A DNA stretch of 15,606 nucleotides from an uncultured Rhodocyclaceae bacterium. Lineage in GTDB: Bacteria; Pseudomonadota; Gammaproteobacteria; Burkholderiales; Rhodocyclaceae. Below the pieces are notes generated by a model, which did not search any database, was not told where the DNA came from, and was given only the letters and a program-made list of their open reading frames with translations. The DNA lies in the NCBI GenBank assembly GCA_903930805.1, contig CAIYZZ010000390.1:1-15606 (forward strand), read 5' to 3'. The translations under genes and the position numbers were made by a program. Below are positions 1-7,990 of the stretch, piece after piece; position 1 is the first letter of the stretch, and each line of letters opens with the position of its first letter.

Positions 1-209
1 GTTATGTCCCGGATCGGGTGGGTGCCCAAACATGGAAAACGGTAAACACAAAGCGACAGCCCAACAGGGCAGAAACAGATGCAAAACAGGATTGTACGGC
101 ACACACTTTTCGCAAACAAGCTTACACAAAATTCCACCTTTACTTTGCGAAGCCATCGAGACATGCAGCAGGATGGAAATTGCACAATAGCTTTTTGGAG
201 AACGGCATG
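1..209. other. AT-richer non-coding stretch of unknown origin
   Basis: No convincing gene is visible here. A plus-strand open frame starting at a GTG near position 18 exists but has no ribosome binding site and reads like random sequence. Base composition is clearly less GC-rich than the operon beginning at 500, so this stretch probably belongs with the small gene at 210-452 to an acquired or rearranged segment. I compared the first 35 bases with the junction end near 499 and saw no terminal inverted repeat, so I cannot assign it to an insertion sequence. Confidence 0.4.
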
Positions 210-452
210 CTAACCATTCGGGCAGTGCTTTTCCTTTTTCAGGGTTGCCAGTTCCTTTTGTAGCTCAGCTATCTTAGTGTGTAGTCTTTGGGAGCGCAGC
301 TGCTTCGCGTTTTTTTCGTCAGACATTTTAGTGTAGAGGTTGTAGTCATAGTCAAATGTCGTCACCTCGCTGTATGTTTCGTCTATTTGGTGTAACCAAA
401 TGGTTTGTCCGTCACAGTACCATGTGAACGTTAAGCAGGTTTGATTGCACAT
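210..452 (-). CDS. Small hypothetical protein with C-terminal coiled coil, in foreign DNA
   Basis: I do not recognise this 80-residue protein. The N-terminal half is rich in aromatic residues, Cys and Thr ([15 protein letters not shown] at the start). The last 30 residues are Lys/Glu/Leu-rich with heptad-like spacing ([17 protein letters not shown]), suggesting a short coiled coil and possible oligomerisation. I chose the ATG at 452 because GGTGG lies about 7 nt upstream; an in-frame ATG at 476 would add 8 residues but has no ribosome binding site. Codons are AT-richer than in all neighbours, consistent with acquisition. It is on the same strand as the broken carboxylase gene and starts just past the breakpoint. 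It could be cargo of a mobile element or a chance frame. Function unknown. Confidence 0.4.
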   Translation of the reverse strand: MCNQTCLTFTWYCDGQTIWLHQIDETYSEVTTFDYDYNLYTKMSDEKNAKQLRSQRLHTKIAELQKELATLKKEKHCPNG

Positions 453-838
453 AAAAGTTCCACCATGTTCAGACATTTTGTAAAAAATGCCAATATTACC
501 ATCGCGCGAATCGCGAAGACCGGCGGGCCGATGAAAACAATGCTATTCGCAGCGCAAGCCTCGGCGAAGCCCTCATTTTCTGACAGGAAACCATAGCCAG
601 GATGGATCGCTTGCGCCCCGGTGGATTTTGCCGCGTCGATGATCTTGTCGATGACGAGATAGGATTCGCGCGCTGCGGCCGGGCCGATGCACACTGCCTC
701 GTCCGCCAGGCGCACATGACGCGCACCGGCATCGGCTTCCGAATATACGGCCACGGTACGGATGCCCATGCGCCGTGCCGTCTTGATGACACGGCAGGCA
801 ATTTCACCACGGTTGGCAATCAGTATCTTGTTGAACAT
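431..838 (-). pseudogene. liuD: Methylcrotonyl-CoA carboxylase alpha (biotin carboxylase) subunit, truncated
   Basis: The alpha subunit carries ATP-dependent biotin carboxylase and the biotinylated carrier domain, pairing with the beta subunit at 1637-3244. Residues 1-113 (bases 838-500) match a biotin carboxylase N-domain: [20 protein letters not shown] at the start, [17 protein letters not shown] around residues 79-95 and FIGPP near 102-106. After IRAM at residue 113 the homology stops. The frame then runs 22 unrelated codons through AT-rich DNA to a TAA at 431. A complete alpha subunit is roughly 650-670 residues, so the ATP-grasp core, catalytic residues and biotinyl Lys-containing domain are all absent. 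The product is almost certainly inactive. The start follows the hydratase stop codon by 1 nt. The liuD name comes from the neighbours; the fragment alone cannot exclude a geranyl- or propionyl-CoA carboxylase alpha. Confidence 0.85.
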
Positions 839-839
839 T

Positions 840-1625
840 TCAGAGCACCCAGTTCGGTTTGCGCTTCTGCAGGAAGGCGCTCAACCCTTCTTGACCCTCC
901 GGCGAAACCCGCACGTTGGCGATGCGATCCACCGAGTAGTCGATGACCTTCGGGCCGAGCGGGCGGCCAGCAACGGAACGGATCAACGCCTTGCATTCGG
1001 CAAGGGCTTGCGGACCGTTTTTCAGCAGCGTCTCGACCCATTCGCCGACGGCCTCATCGAGCGAGGCGTCGTCAGCCACCATTTCGTGGATCAGGCCGAT
1101 GCGGTAAGCCTCGGCCGCCGAGAACATCTCGGCCGTCAGCATGTAGCGGCGCGCGTATCGTTCGCCGATGGCGGCGATAACGTGCGGGCTGATGACGGCG
1201 GGGATCAGCCCGAGCTTGGCTTCGGTGAGCGCGAAGCGCGCGTCGAAGGTGGCTACCGCCATGTCGCAGGCGGCGACCAGACCAACGCCGCCGCCGTAGG
1301 CAGGACCCTGCACGCGGGCGATCACTGGCTTCGGGCAATCGGCAATGCGGCGCAGCATCTCAGCCAACTCGCTCGCATCGCGGCGATTTTCCTCGAGGCT
1401 GTAGGTCGCCGCGCGCTGCATCCAGTTGAGGTCGGCACCGGCGCAGAAACTCTTGCCGGTGCTGGAGATCACGACGACGCGCACGGCGGGTTCGCTGGCC
1501 ATCATCTTCAGCGTATCGGACAGTTCGGCGATCATCGTGTCGTCGAAGGCGTTGTGGCGCTCCGGCCGGTTCAGCGTGATGATGCCGATGCCGGCGTCAA
1601 TTTCGTTGAGGATGTCCTGGGCCAT
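840..1625 (-). CDS. liuC: Enoyl-CoA hydratase/isomerase family, probable methylglutaconyl-CoA hydratase
   Basis: This 261-residue crotonase-fold enzyme probably hydrates 3-methylglutaconyl-CoA to HMG-CoA, the step after methylcrotonyl-CoA carboxylation in leucine breakdown. Visible hallmarks are SFCAGADL at residues 59-66 (first oxyanion-hole strand), [12 protein letters not shown] at 110-121 (second) and the acid in [12 protein letters not shown]135. The first catalytic Glu of classic enoyl-CoA hydratases (GGGxE) is replaced by Gly115, as I recall also for LiuC-type enzymes. The frame is open upstream, but the ATG at 1625 is the right start: GGGGGA sits at 1630-1635 and the crotonase fold begins there. 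It starts 11 nt after the carboxylase beta stop and ends 1 nt before the truncated alpha gene. Substrate is inferred from context; a general enoyl-CoA hydratase is the alternative. Confidence 0.85.
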   Translation of the reverse strand: MAQDILNEIDAGIGIITLNRPERHNAFDDTMIAELSDTLKMMASEPAVRVVVISSTGKSFCAGADLNWMQRAATYSLEENRRDASELAEMLRRIADCPKPVIARVQGPAYGGGVGLVAACDMAVATFDARFALTEAKLGLIPAVISPHVIAAIGERYARRYMLTAEMFSAAEAYRIGLIHEMVADDASLDEAVGEWVETLLKNGPQALAECKALIRSVAGRPLGPKVIDYSVDRIANVRVSPEGQEGLSAFLQKRKPNWVL

Positions 1626-1636
1626 ATTGTCCCCCG

Positions 1637-3244
1637 TTACATTCTGAACACGCCGAACTTCGTCGGCTGGATCGGTGCGTTGAGCGACGCAGAAATGCCC
1701 AGCCCGAGTGCGCGGCGCGTCTGCGCTGGATCGAGCACGCCGTCGTCCCACAATCGCGCCGTCGCGTAGTAGGGGTGGCCCTGCGTCTCGTATTGCGTGC
1801 GGATCGGGGCCTTGAAGGCTTCCTCTTCCGCCGCGCTCCAGGATTTGCCGGCAGCTTCCAAGCCGTCGCGCTTGACGGTAGCGAGCACGCTCGCCGCCTG
1901 TTCGCCACCCATTACCGAGATGCGCGCGTTCGGCCAGGTCCACAGCAGGCGCGGGCTGTAGGCGCGGCCGCACATGCCGTAGTTGCCGGCGCCGAAGCTG
2001 CCGCCGATCAGGACGGTGAATTTCGGCACCGCTGCCGTGGACACTGCTGTGACCATCTTCGCGCCGTCCTTGGCGATGCCACCGTTCTCATATTTGCGGC
2101 CGACCATGAAGCCGGTAATGTTCTGCAGGAATACCAGCGGGGTGCCGCGTTGCGCGCAGAGTTCGATGAAATGCGCGCCCTTCTGCGCCGATTCGGAAAA
2201 TAAAATGCCGTTGTTGGCGACGATGCCGACCGGGTAGCCGTAGAGGTGGGCGAAACCGGTGACCAGCGTCGTGCCGTATCTGGCCTTGAACTCGTCGAAG
2301 CGCGAGCCATCGACGAGCCGCGCGATAACCTCGCGCACATCGTAGGGCTTCCTGGTGTCGGTGGGAATCACGCCGTAGAGTTCCTCGGGCGCGTAGAGCG
2401 GTTCCTCGGGGGTGGCGAGTGCCAGCCCGATCCCCTTTCTCCAGTTGAGGTTGCCGACGATGCGGCGCGCAATCGACAGCGCATGGTGATCATTTTCCGC
2501 GAGATGGTCGCAGACGCCGGAAATGCGCGTATGCACATCACCACCGCCGAGGTCTTCGGTACTGACCACCTCGCCGGTGGCCGCCTTCACCAATGGCGGT
2601 CCGCCGAGAAAGATGGTGCCCTGGTTCCTGACGATGATCGATTCATCCGACATCGCCGGCATGTAAGCGCCGCCTGCAGTGCAGGAACCCATCACCACGG
2701 CAATCTGTGGAATGCCCTGCGCAGAGAGATTGGCCTGGTTGAAGAAGATACGGCCGAAGTGATCGCGGTCGGGGAAGACCTCGTCCTGCATGGGCAGGAA
2801 GGCACCGCCGCTATCGACGAGATAGAGGCAGGGCAGGCGGTTTTCGAGGGCGATCTCCTGCGCGCGCAGGTGCTTCTTCACCGTCAGTGGGTAGTAGGTC
2901 CCGCCCTTCACCGTCGCATCGTTGGCGACGATCATGCACTCAATGCCGGCCACGCGGCCAATGCCGGCGATAACCCCGGCTGCCGGCACGCCATTTTCGT
3001 ACATGCTCCAGGCCGCGAGTTGCGACAATTCCAGGAACGATGCACCGGGATCGAGCAGGCCGTCGACGCGATCGCGCGCCAGCAGTTTGCCGCGCCCGAG
3101 GTGCTTCTGGCGCGCCTCCTCGCTGCCACCCCGTGCCGCCAGCGCCGACTTTTCGCGCAGGTCGGCAACCAGAGCCTGCATGGCGGCAGTGTTGGTCTTG
3201 AACTCTTCGCTGCGTGTATTCAGATTCGATTTAATGACTGACAT
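1637..3244 (-). CDS. liuB: Methylcrotonyl-CoA carboxylase beta (carboxyltransferase) subunit
   Basis: This 535-residue carboxyltransferase moves CO2 from carboxybiotin to 3-methylcrotonyl-CoA, giving 3-methylglutaconyl-CoA in the cytoplasm. Recognisable segments in order: [20 protein letters not shown] near residues 50-70, [18 protein letters not shown] and [15 protein letters not shown] in the N-terminal crotonase-like domain, then [15 protein letters not shown] and [31 protein letters not shown] in the C-terminal domain. These are the acyl-CoA and biotin-binding parts of the MCC/GCC beta group rather than propionyl-CoA carboxylase. Length is normal. The frame is open 28 codons further upstream, but the ATG at 3244 has a strong GGGAGG site and overlaps the preceding stop as TGATG. 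It appears intact although its alpha partner is broken, so activity needs an alpha subunit from elsewhere. Geranyl-CoA carboxylase beta is a less likely alternative. Confidence 0.93.
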   Translation of the reverse strand: MSVIKSNLNTRSEEFKTNTAAMQALVADLREKSALAARGGSEEARQKHLGRGKLLARDRVDGLLDPGASFLELSQLAAWSMYENGVPAAGVIAGIGRVAGIECMIVANDATVKGGTYYPLTVKKHLRAQEIALENRLPCLYLVDSGGAFLPMQDEVFPDRDHFGRIFFNQANLSAQGIPQIAVVMGSCTAGGAYMPAMSDESIIVRNQGTIFLGGPPLVKAATGEVVSTEDLGGGDVHTRISGVCDHLAENDHHALSIARRIVGNLNWRKGIGLALATPEEPLYAPEELYGVIPTDTRKPYDVREVIARLVDGSRFDEFKARYGTTLVTGFAHLYGYPVGIVANNGILFSESAQKGAHFIELCAQRGTPLVFLQNITGFMVGRKYENGGIAKDGAKMVTAVSTAAVPKFTVLIGGSFGAGNYGMCGRAYSPRLLWTWPNARISVMGGEQAASVLATVKRDGLEAAGKSWSAAEEEAFKAPIRTQYETQGHPYYATARLWDDGVLDPAQTRRALGLGISASLNAPIQPTKFGVFRM

Positions 3245-3846
3245 CAGAAGCCTCCCGTTTCCAGCCAGCGTTCGATCTGCGGCAGCCGGTCGGCGCCCCA
3301 GAAAGGTTCGTTGTCGACCACGATCCACGGTGCGCCGAAGACGCCTTGTTCTATGGCGGCATCGGTCTCGGCGCGCAGCCGGTCCTTGATCGCAGGGTCG
3401 CTCATGCCGGCCGCGAGGGCCGTCCCGTCAGCGCCGACTTTTATGGCCAGTTCCAGCACAACCGCCGCGTCGGCGATGTCGCGCCCTGCGGCAAAATAGG
3501 CGCGAAAGACTTCATGCGCAAAGCGGCGCGCCAAAGAGCAGTCCTGCCCATGCAGCCAGTAGTAAGCCCGGGCAGGCGCCACCGTGGAAACCGGGAAATT
3601 TGCCGGGGGCACATAGGGCACGCCCAGGAAACGGGCGGAGCGCGCGAAGTCGCGCACGCTGTATTCCGCCTGCCCCGATTGCTTGACTAGCGAAACGGTG
3701 CCGAGCGCCTTGAAGATGCCGCCGAGCAGCACCGGCCGCCACTGCACCTTGCGCCCGAACCTGTCAGCGAGCGCGTCGATCCTCTCGCTCGCCAGATAAG
3801 AATAGGGCGAGGTGAAGTCGAAATAGAAAAGGATCGGTTCGGCCAT
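3244..3846 (-). CDS. DsbA/kappa-GST-fold protein, 2-hydroxychromene-2-carboxylate isomerase family
   Basis: A 200-residue thioredoxin-fold protein of the HCCA isomerase / kappa glutathione transferase group. The N-terminus reads [17 protein letters not shown], with S13 in the place of the catalytic serine that replaces the DsbA cysteine pair. The C-terminal part has [17 protein letters not shown] (about residues 168-184), the cis-proline glutathione-binding strand and the usual FWG(A/Q)DRL signature. There is no signal peptide, so it is cytoplasmic. Known members isomerise 2-hydroxychromene-2-carboxylate in naphthalene degradation using glutathione, but nothing else here belongs to that pathway. 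In this operon it more likely acts on a CoA-pathway side product or in thiol chemistry; that is inference. It begins 12 nt after the acyl-CoA dehydrogenase stop and overlaps the next gene by 1 nt. Confidence 0.85.
   Translation of the reverse strand: MAEPILFYFDFTSPYSYLASERIDALADRFGRKVQWRPVLLGGIFKALGTVSLVKQSGQAEYSVRDFARSARFLGVPYVPPANFPVSTVAPARAYYWLHGQDCSLARRFAHEVFRAYFAAGRDIADAAVVLELAIKVGADGTALAAGMSDPAIKDRLRAETDAAIEQGVFGAPWIVVDNEPFWGADRLPQIERWLETGGF
3251..3256 (-). promoter_or_regulatory. Strong ribosome binding site for carboxylase beta
   Basis: GGGAGG lies 6 nt upstream of the ATG at 3244, inside the last codons of the DsbA-like gene. It decides the start of the carboxylase beta gene against a longer open frame and, with the TGATG overlap, points to coupled translation. 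Confidence 0.75.
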
Positions 3847-3858
3847 TTCGTCGCTCGC

Positions 3859-4995
3859 TCAGTCAGCGGTAACGGCGCGCGCGATGACGAGGCGCTGGAT
3901 GTCGGACGCCCCTTCGTAAATCTGGCAGACCCGCACATCGCGGTAGATGCGCTCGACCGGGAAGTCGCTGACGTAGCCATAGCCGCCATGGATCTGGATG
4001 GCATCGGAACATACTTTTTCCGCCATCTCAGAGGCAAACAACTTGGCCATGCTCGCCTCCTTGAGGCAGGGTTCGCCGGCACTGCGCATCGCGGCGGCAT
4101 GCCAGACCATCTGGCGCGCCACCTCGACCTGCGTCGCCATGTCGGCCAACCGGAAGGCAACCGCCTGATGCTCGACGATCGGTTTGCCGAAGGCTTCGCG
4201 CTCCTTGGCGTATTTCACGGCAGCCTCCAGGGCTGCGCGCGCCATGCCTACCGCTTGCGCAGCAATGCCGATGCGGCCGGCTTCGAGGTTGGAGAGCGCG
4301 ATGCGGTAACCGTCCCCCTCTGTACCGAGCAGGCACTCGGCGGGAATGCGGCAGTTTTCGAAGAGAATTTGCGCGGTGTCGGAGGCATGCTGGCCGAGTT
4401 TTTCCTCGATGCGCGCGACGACATAACCGGGCGTTTCAGTGGGCACACAGAAGCAGGAGATGCCCTTGCGTCCGGCAGTCGGATCGGTCACGGCGAAGAC
4501 GATGGCGATCTTGGCGTACTTGCCCGAGGTGATGAACTGCTTGACGCCGTTGAGCACCCAGTTGTCGCCGTCTTTTATCGCACGCGTCTTGATCGCGGCG
4601 GCGTCGGAGCCGACGTGCGGCTCGGTGAGGCAGAAGCAGCCGAGTAACTCGCCTGTTGCCGCGCCTTTGAGCCAGCGTGTCTTCTGCGCGTCGTTGCCGT
4701 ACTTGTTGAGGATGCCGCACACCAGCGAGTTCTGCACCGACAGGATGGTGGAGGTCGCGCCGTCGCCGGCGGCAATTTCTTCGATGGCGATGGCCAGCGA
4801 AACATAGTCAAGGCCGGGGCCGCCCCATTCCTCCGGCACCACCATGCCCCAGACGCCGAGTGCAGCCAGTTCCTGCAAGGCATCGGCGGGGAAAGTGCTG
4901 TTGCGGGCCCACTCGGCAGCATTGGGTGCCAGGCGCTCGCTCGCAAAATCGCGCAGGGTGTCGCGGATCATCCGCTGGTCGTCGTTGAGTATCAT
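3859..4995 (-). CDS. Acyl-CoA dehydrogenase, short/branched-chain type
   Basis: A 378-residue FAD-dependent acyl-CoA dehydrogenase that introduces the alpha,beta double bond and passes electrons to ETF. It contains [20 protein letters not shown] (about residues 117-136, flavin-binding strand), the linker [20 protein letters not shown], the helix [20 protein letters not shown] and the C-terminal catalytic base in [18 protein letters not shown]361. A C-terminal catalytic Glu is the arrangement of butyryl-, 2-methylbutyryl- and isobutyryl-CoA dehydrogenases, unlike the isovaleryl enzyme two genes upstream. The probable substrate is therefore a straight short-chain or 2-methyl-branched acyl-CoA from isoleucine or valine; this cannot be narrowed from sequence alone. 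Length is normal. Its ATG overlaps the thiolase stop by 1 nt (TGATG), with only a weak TGGA upstream, so translation is probably coupled. Confidence 0.9.
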   Translation of the reverse strand: MILNDDQRMIRDTLRDFASERLAPNAAEWARNSTFPADALQELAALGVWGMVVPEEWGGPGLDYVSLAIAIEEIAAGDGATSTILSVQNSLVCGILNKYGNDAQKTRWLKGAATGELLGCFCLTEPHVGSDAAAIKTRAIKDGDNWVLNGVKQFITSGKYAKIAIVFAVTDPTAGRKGISCFCVPTETPGYVVARIEEKLGQHASDTAQILFENCRIPAECLLGTEGDGYRIALSNLEAGRIGIAAQAVGMARAALEAAVKYAKEREAFGKPIVEHQAVAFRLADMATQVEVARQMVWHAAAMRSAGEPCLKEASMAKLFASEMAEKVCSDAIQIHGGYGYVSDFPVERIYRDVRVCQIYEGASDIQRLVIARAVTAD

Positions 4996-6185
4996 CAGAG
5001 CAGTTCCAGAGCCATGGCGGTTGCTTCGCCGCCGCCGATGCAGAGACTGGCCACCCCGCGCTTCTTGCCATATTTGCGGAGCGCCCCGAGCAGCGTGACG
5101 ACGATGCGCGCGCCGGATGCGCCGATCGGATGGCCCAGCGCGCAGGCGCCGCCATGCACATTGACCTTGTCGTGCGGCAGCTTGAGTTCCTTCATTGCAG
5201 CCATGGCGACGACGGCGAAAGCTTCGTTGATCTCATAGAGGCCGACGCTCTCGGCGGTCCAGCCGGTCTGCTCGAACAGCTTCTTCATCGCGAAGACCGG
5301 CGCGGTGGTGAACCACGCCGGTTCCTGTGCGTGGGTGGTGTAGCCAACGATACGGGCGATGGGCTTGAGGCCGCGCTTGATGGCATCGGACTCGCGCATC
5401 AACACCAGTGCGGCTGCGCCGTCGGAAATCGATGAAGAGTTGGCTGGCGTCACCGTACCGTCTTTCTTGAAGGCGGGCTTGAGCGTTCCGATCTTGTCAA
5501 GTTGCGCCTTGGCAGGCTGCTCGTCAGTCTTCACTATGACATCACCTTTCCTGCCGGATACCGTAACCGGTGCGATCTCCCAGTCGAAGCTGCCGTCGCT
5601 GCCGGCCTGCTGTGCGCGCTTTGTCGAAGCGATGGCGAAGTCGTCCTGGTCGGCGCGCGTGAAACTGTAGTGCGCGACGCAGTCTTCAGCGAAGGTGCCC
5701 ATCAGACGCCCCTTGGTTTCAGCCTGGTAGTGATCTTCCAGACCGTCAAAGAACATGTGGTCGATGATCTGGCCGTGGCCGAGACGATAGCCGCCGCGCG
5801 CCTTGGGCAGCAGGTAGGGCGCGTTGGTCATCGACTCCATGCCACCGGCGACGATGACATCCTGGCTGCCGGCCTTGAGAATATCGCAGGCGAACATCGT
5901 CGCCTTCATCGCCGAACCGCAGACCTTATGCACCGTAGTGCAGCCTGCCGACAGTGGCAACCCGGCTTGCAATGCGGCTTGCCTGGCCGGCGCCTGGCCT
6001 TGGCCGGCCTGCAATACGCAGCCCATGATGACTTCCTGCACGTCTGTTGCTTTTAGTCCCGATCGTTCGACGGCCGCCTTGATGGCGACGGCTCCCAGGT
6101 TGGCGGCCGTCAACGTGGTGAAATCCCCTTGAAAGCCGCCCATGGGGGTACGGGCGACGGCAACGATTACGATCGAGTCAGTCAT
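4995..6185 (-). CDS. Acetyl-CoA C-acetyltransferase (thiolase)
   Basis: A 396-residue type II thiolase that cleaves 3-ketoacyl-CoA with CoA or condenses two acetyl-CoA. The active site is complete: nucleophile C89 in [13 protein letters not shown], the [12 protein letters not shown] motif, H352 in [16 protein letters not shown] and C382 in [17 protein letters not shown]. The long loop with [20 protein letters not shown] fits biosynthetic/degradative acetoacetyl-CoA thiolases. In this operon it could finish isoleucine or short-chain fatty acid oxidation, or handle the acetoacetate end of leucine breakdown. It could also supply acetoacetyl-CoA for polyhydroxyalkanoate, since a PHA synthase lies divergently next door. 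A GGAG site at 6194-6197 precedes the ATG, which overlaps the isovaleryl-CoA dehydrogenase TAA by one base (TAATG). Confidence 0.93.
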   Translation of the reverse strand: MTDSIVIVAVARTPMGGFQGDFTTLTAANLGAVAIKAAVERSGLKATDVQEVIMGCVLQAGQGQAPARQAALQAGLPLSAGCTTVHKVCGSAMKATMFACDILKAGSQDVIVAGGMESMTNAPYLLPKARGGYRLGHGQIIDHMFFDGLEDHYQAETKGRLMGTFAEDCVAHYSFTRADQDDFAIASTKRAQQAGSDGSFDWEIAPVTVSGRKGDVIVKTDEQPAKAQLDKIGTLKPAFKKDGTVTPANSSSISDGAAALVLMRESDAIKRGLKPIARIVGYTTHAQEPAWFTTAPVFAMKKLFEQTGWTAESVGLYEINEAFAVVAMAAMKELKLPHDKVNVHGGACALGHPIGASGARIVVTLLGALRKYGKKRGVASLCIGGGEATAMALELL

Positions 6186-7351
6186 TATTTAGTCTCCGCA
6201 AAAAGTTCACGTCCGATCAGCATGCGCCGGATCTCGCTGGTACCCGCGCCGATTTCATACAGTTTGGCGTCACGCCAGAGCCGCCCGGTCGGGTATTCGT
6301 TGATGTAGCCGTTGCCACCCAGAGCCTGGATCGCCTCACCGGCCATCCAGGTGGCCTTCTCGGCGGCGTAGAGAATGGCGCCGGCGGCGTCCTTGCGCAG
6401 GCTGCGGGCGTGGTCGCTCAAGTCACAGGCGCGGCCAACTGCATACACGTAGGCACGTGTCGCCTGCCAGGTCGAATACATGTCAGCAAGCTTGCCCTGC
6501 ATCAACTGGAATTCGCCGATCGGCGTGTCGAACTGCTTGCGCTCGTGCAGGTAGGGCACCACCACATCCATACAGGCGGCCATGATGCCCAGCGGCCCGC
6601 CGCAGAGCACGGCACGCTCGTAGTCGAGGCCGGACATCAGGACTCTCACCCCTTGGCCGACACCGCCCAGTACGTTCTCTTCGGGCACCTCGCAGTCGTC
6701 GAAAAACAGCGGATAGGTGTTCGAACCGCGCATGCCGAGCTTGTCCAGGTGGCTGCCGCAGCTTAAACCTTGGGTACCTTTTTCGACGATGAAGGCCGTC
6801 ATGCCCTTGGCGCCGGCCGCCGCATCGGTCTTGGCATAGACGACCAGGGTGTCGGCGTCGCCACCGTTGGTGATCCACATCTTGCTACCGTTGAGCACGT
6901 AGCGGTCGCCCTTTTTCTCCGCCTTCAGCTTCATCGAGACGACGTCGGAACCCGCGTTGGGTTCGGACATCGCCAGCGCACCGACCTGTTTGCCCGAGAT
7001 CAGCCCGGGCAGGTATTTCTTCTTCTGTGCGGCATTGCCGTTGCGGCGAACCTGATTGACGCAGAGGTTGGAGTGGGCGCCGTAGGACAGGCCGACGGAC
7101 GCCGAGGCGCGCGAAATTTCCTCCAGCGCAACGATGTGGGCGAGATAGCCAAGACCCGTACCGCCATCCTCTTCGGGCACGGTCATGCCGAGGAGGCCGA
7201 GGTCACCAAACTTCTTCCACAGGTCGGCGGGGAATTCATTTTCGCGGTCGATCTGCGCGGCGCGCGGGGCGATTTCATTGGTCGCGAAAGACTGGATAGT
7301 GTCGCGCAGCATCTCGATATCTTCGCCGAGGTGAAAATTGAGTCCGATCAT
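6185..7351 (-). CDS. liuA: Isovaleryl-CoA dehydrogenase
   Basis: A 388-residue FAD enzyme oxidising isovaleryl-CoA to 3-methylcrotonyl-CoA, the committed step of leucine/isovalerate breakdown, with ETF as acceptor. The strongest evidence is the position of the catalytic base: E245 lies in [17 protein letters not shown], the helix position characteristic of isovaleryl-CoA dehydrogenases. The usual C-terminal Glu site reads [19 protein letters not shown] with glycine at that place. Also visible are [19 protein letters not shown] (residues 124-142), [11 protein letters not shown] and [20 protein letters not shown]. Length fits the family. The start ATG overlaps the thioesterase stop by 4 nt (ATGA). 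No MerR-type LiuR regulator is found upstream; the thioesterase occupies that position. Confidence 0.95.
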   Translation of the reverse strand: MIGLNFHLGEDIEMLRDTIQSFATNEIAPRAAQIDRENEFPADLWKKFGDLGLLGMTVPEEDGGTGLGYLAHIVALEEISRASASVGLSYGAHSNLCVNQVRRNGNAAQKKKYLPGLISGKQVGALAMSEPNAGSDVVSMKLKAEKKGDRYVLNGSKMWITNGGDADTLVVYAKTDAAAGAKGMTAFIVEKGTQGLSCGSHLDKLGMRGSNTYPLFFDDCEVPEENVLGGVGQGVRVLMSGLDYERAVLCGGPLGIMAACMDVVVPYLHERKQFDTPIGEFQLMQGKLADMYSTWQATRAYVYAVGRACDLSDHARSLRKDAAGAILYAAEKATWMAGEAIQALGGNGYINEYPTGRLWRDAKLYEIGAGTSEIRRMLIGRELFAETK

Positions 7352-7839
7352 GTCTTGTCTGCCTTTCCGTGCATGGTCATGAGAGTCTGCTGCATCATCG
7401 CGCAGTGCGTCAGTTTGCCGTTTTTCACCACCCAGGCGTCCCCCCGCGTGATGACAAGAGTTTTGCCGGATTTCACCACCTCACCAGTAGCGATCAGCAA
7501 TTCGCCATCAGCCGGTGCCAGCAGGTTAACTTTGAATTCGACCGACAGCACTGAAGTATTCGGTCCCATCACGGAAAATCCGGCGTAGCCAGCTGCGCTA
7601 TCGACGATGGTAGACGTTACGCCGGCATGGAAAAATCCATGCTGCTGCGACAGATCGTCACGATAGGGTAGGTGGATTTCGCAGCCGCCAGGCCAGACAT
7701 CGGCCAACGTGGCGCCGAGCAGGCCCATCACGCCCTGACGTGCAAAGCTGTCGCGTACTTTTTCACTCCAGTGCGGGTCACGCGGCAACAGAGCAGATGC
7801 GCGCGTCAGCCCGGGGATGGTGTAGGTAGTCTCGGTCAT
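7348..7839 (-). CDS. PaaI-type hotdog-fold acyl-CoA thioesterase
   Basis: A 163-residue single hotdog-domain protein. The key segment is [23 protein letters not shown] (residues 65-87), the central-helix region of PaaI/YiiD-like thioesterases, where the HGG-like turn (H71-A-G) binds CoA and D80 is the likely catalytic acid. The later strands [18 protein letters not shown] and [20 protein letters not shown] complete the fold. Such enzymes hydrolyse short- or medium-chain acyl-CoA and may release CoA when branched intermediates accumulate. It is the first gene of the leucine operon, so the operon promoter should lie just upstream. The ATG at 7839 has only a weak AGTGG site. The exact substrate cannot be read from sequence. 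Confidence 0.85.
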   Translation of the reverse strand: MTETTYTIPGLTRASALLPRDPHWSEKVRDSFARQGVMGLLGATLADVWPGGCEIHLPYRDDLSQQHGFFHAGVTSTIVDSAAGYAGFSVMGPNTSVLSVEFKVNLLAPADGELLIATGEVVKSGKTLVITRGDAWVVKNGKLTHCAMMQQTLMTMHGKADKT

Positions 7840-7990
7840 AAGCCACTAAAAACGTGAGGAAAACAAATTATGCTGCACTGCAACAAAGAGGTCGCTTTCG
7901 GCTACACTACGTGCCTGGTTCCAATAACATGACGCAGTTAAACAGATTTCCTTCAGCCGGGCAACGCCGCATCCTGACCTTGGCACCTTC
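7840..7990. promoter_or_regulatory. Divergent intergenic control region
   Basis: This 151-bp gap separates the minus-strand acyl-CoA operon from the plus-strand hydrolase-phaC operon and must hold both promoters. A rightward candidate is TGCAAC at 7879-7884, 18 nt, then TACACT at 7903-7908. A leftward candidate -10 is CATAAT on the minus strand at 7868-7873, without a good -35. An imperfect palindrome TGCTGCA-C-TGCAACA at 7871-7885 (one mismatched pair) overlaps both and could be an operator. All are eye-based calls with weak matches. Confidence 0.35.

Noticed and set aside
18..263. Plus-strand open frame of 81 codons in the AT-rich left end
   Set aside because: Starts at GTG without a ribosome binding site and shows no pattern of a real protein.
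490..500. CAATATTACC at the liuD junction, resembling the nicking nonanucleotide of rolling-circle CRESS replicons
   Set aside because: Not an exact match, no stem-loop around it and no Rep gene in view.
762..1769. Long plus-strand open frame (335 codons) opposite the hydratase and carboxylase beta genes
   Set aside because: Shadow of GC-rich coding on the other strand; no ribosome binding site and no recognisable domain, whereas the minus-strand genes have full family motifs.
2246..3241. Plus-strand open frame (331 codons) opposite carboxylase beta
   Set aside because: Antisense shadow; composition follows the codon pattern of the real gene.
1637..3244. Geranyl-CoA carboxylase beta (citronellol pathway) instead of methylcrotonyl-CoA carboxylase
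   Set aside because: Isovaleryl-CoA dehydrogenase and a LiuC-like hydratase flank it and no other terpene-utilisation gene is present.
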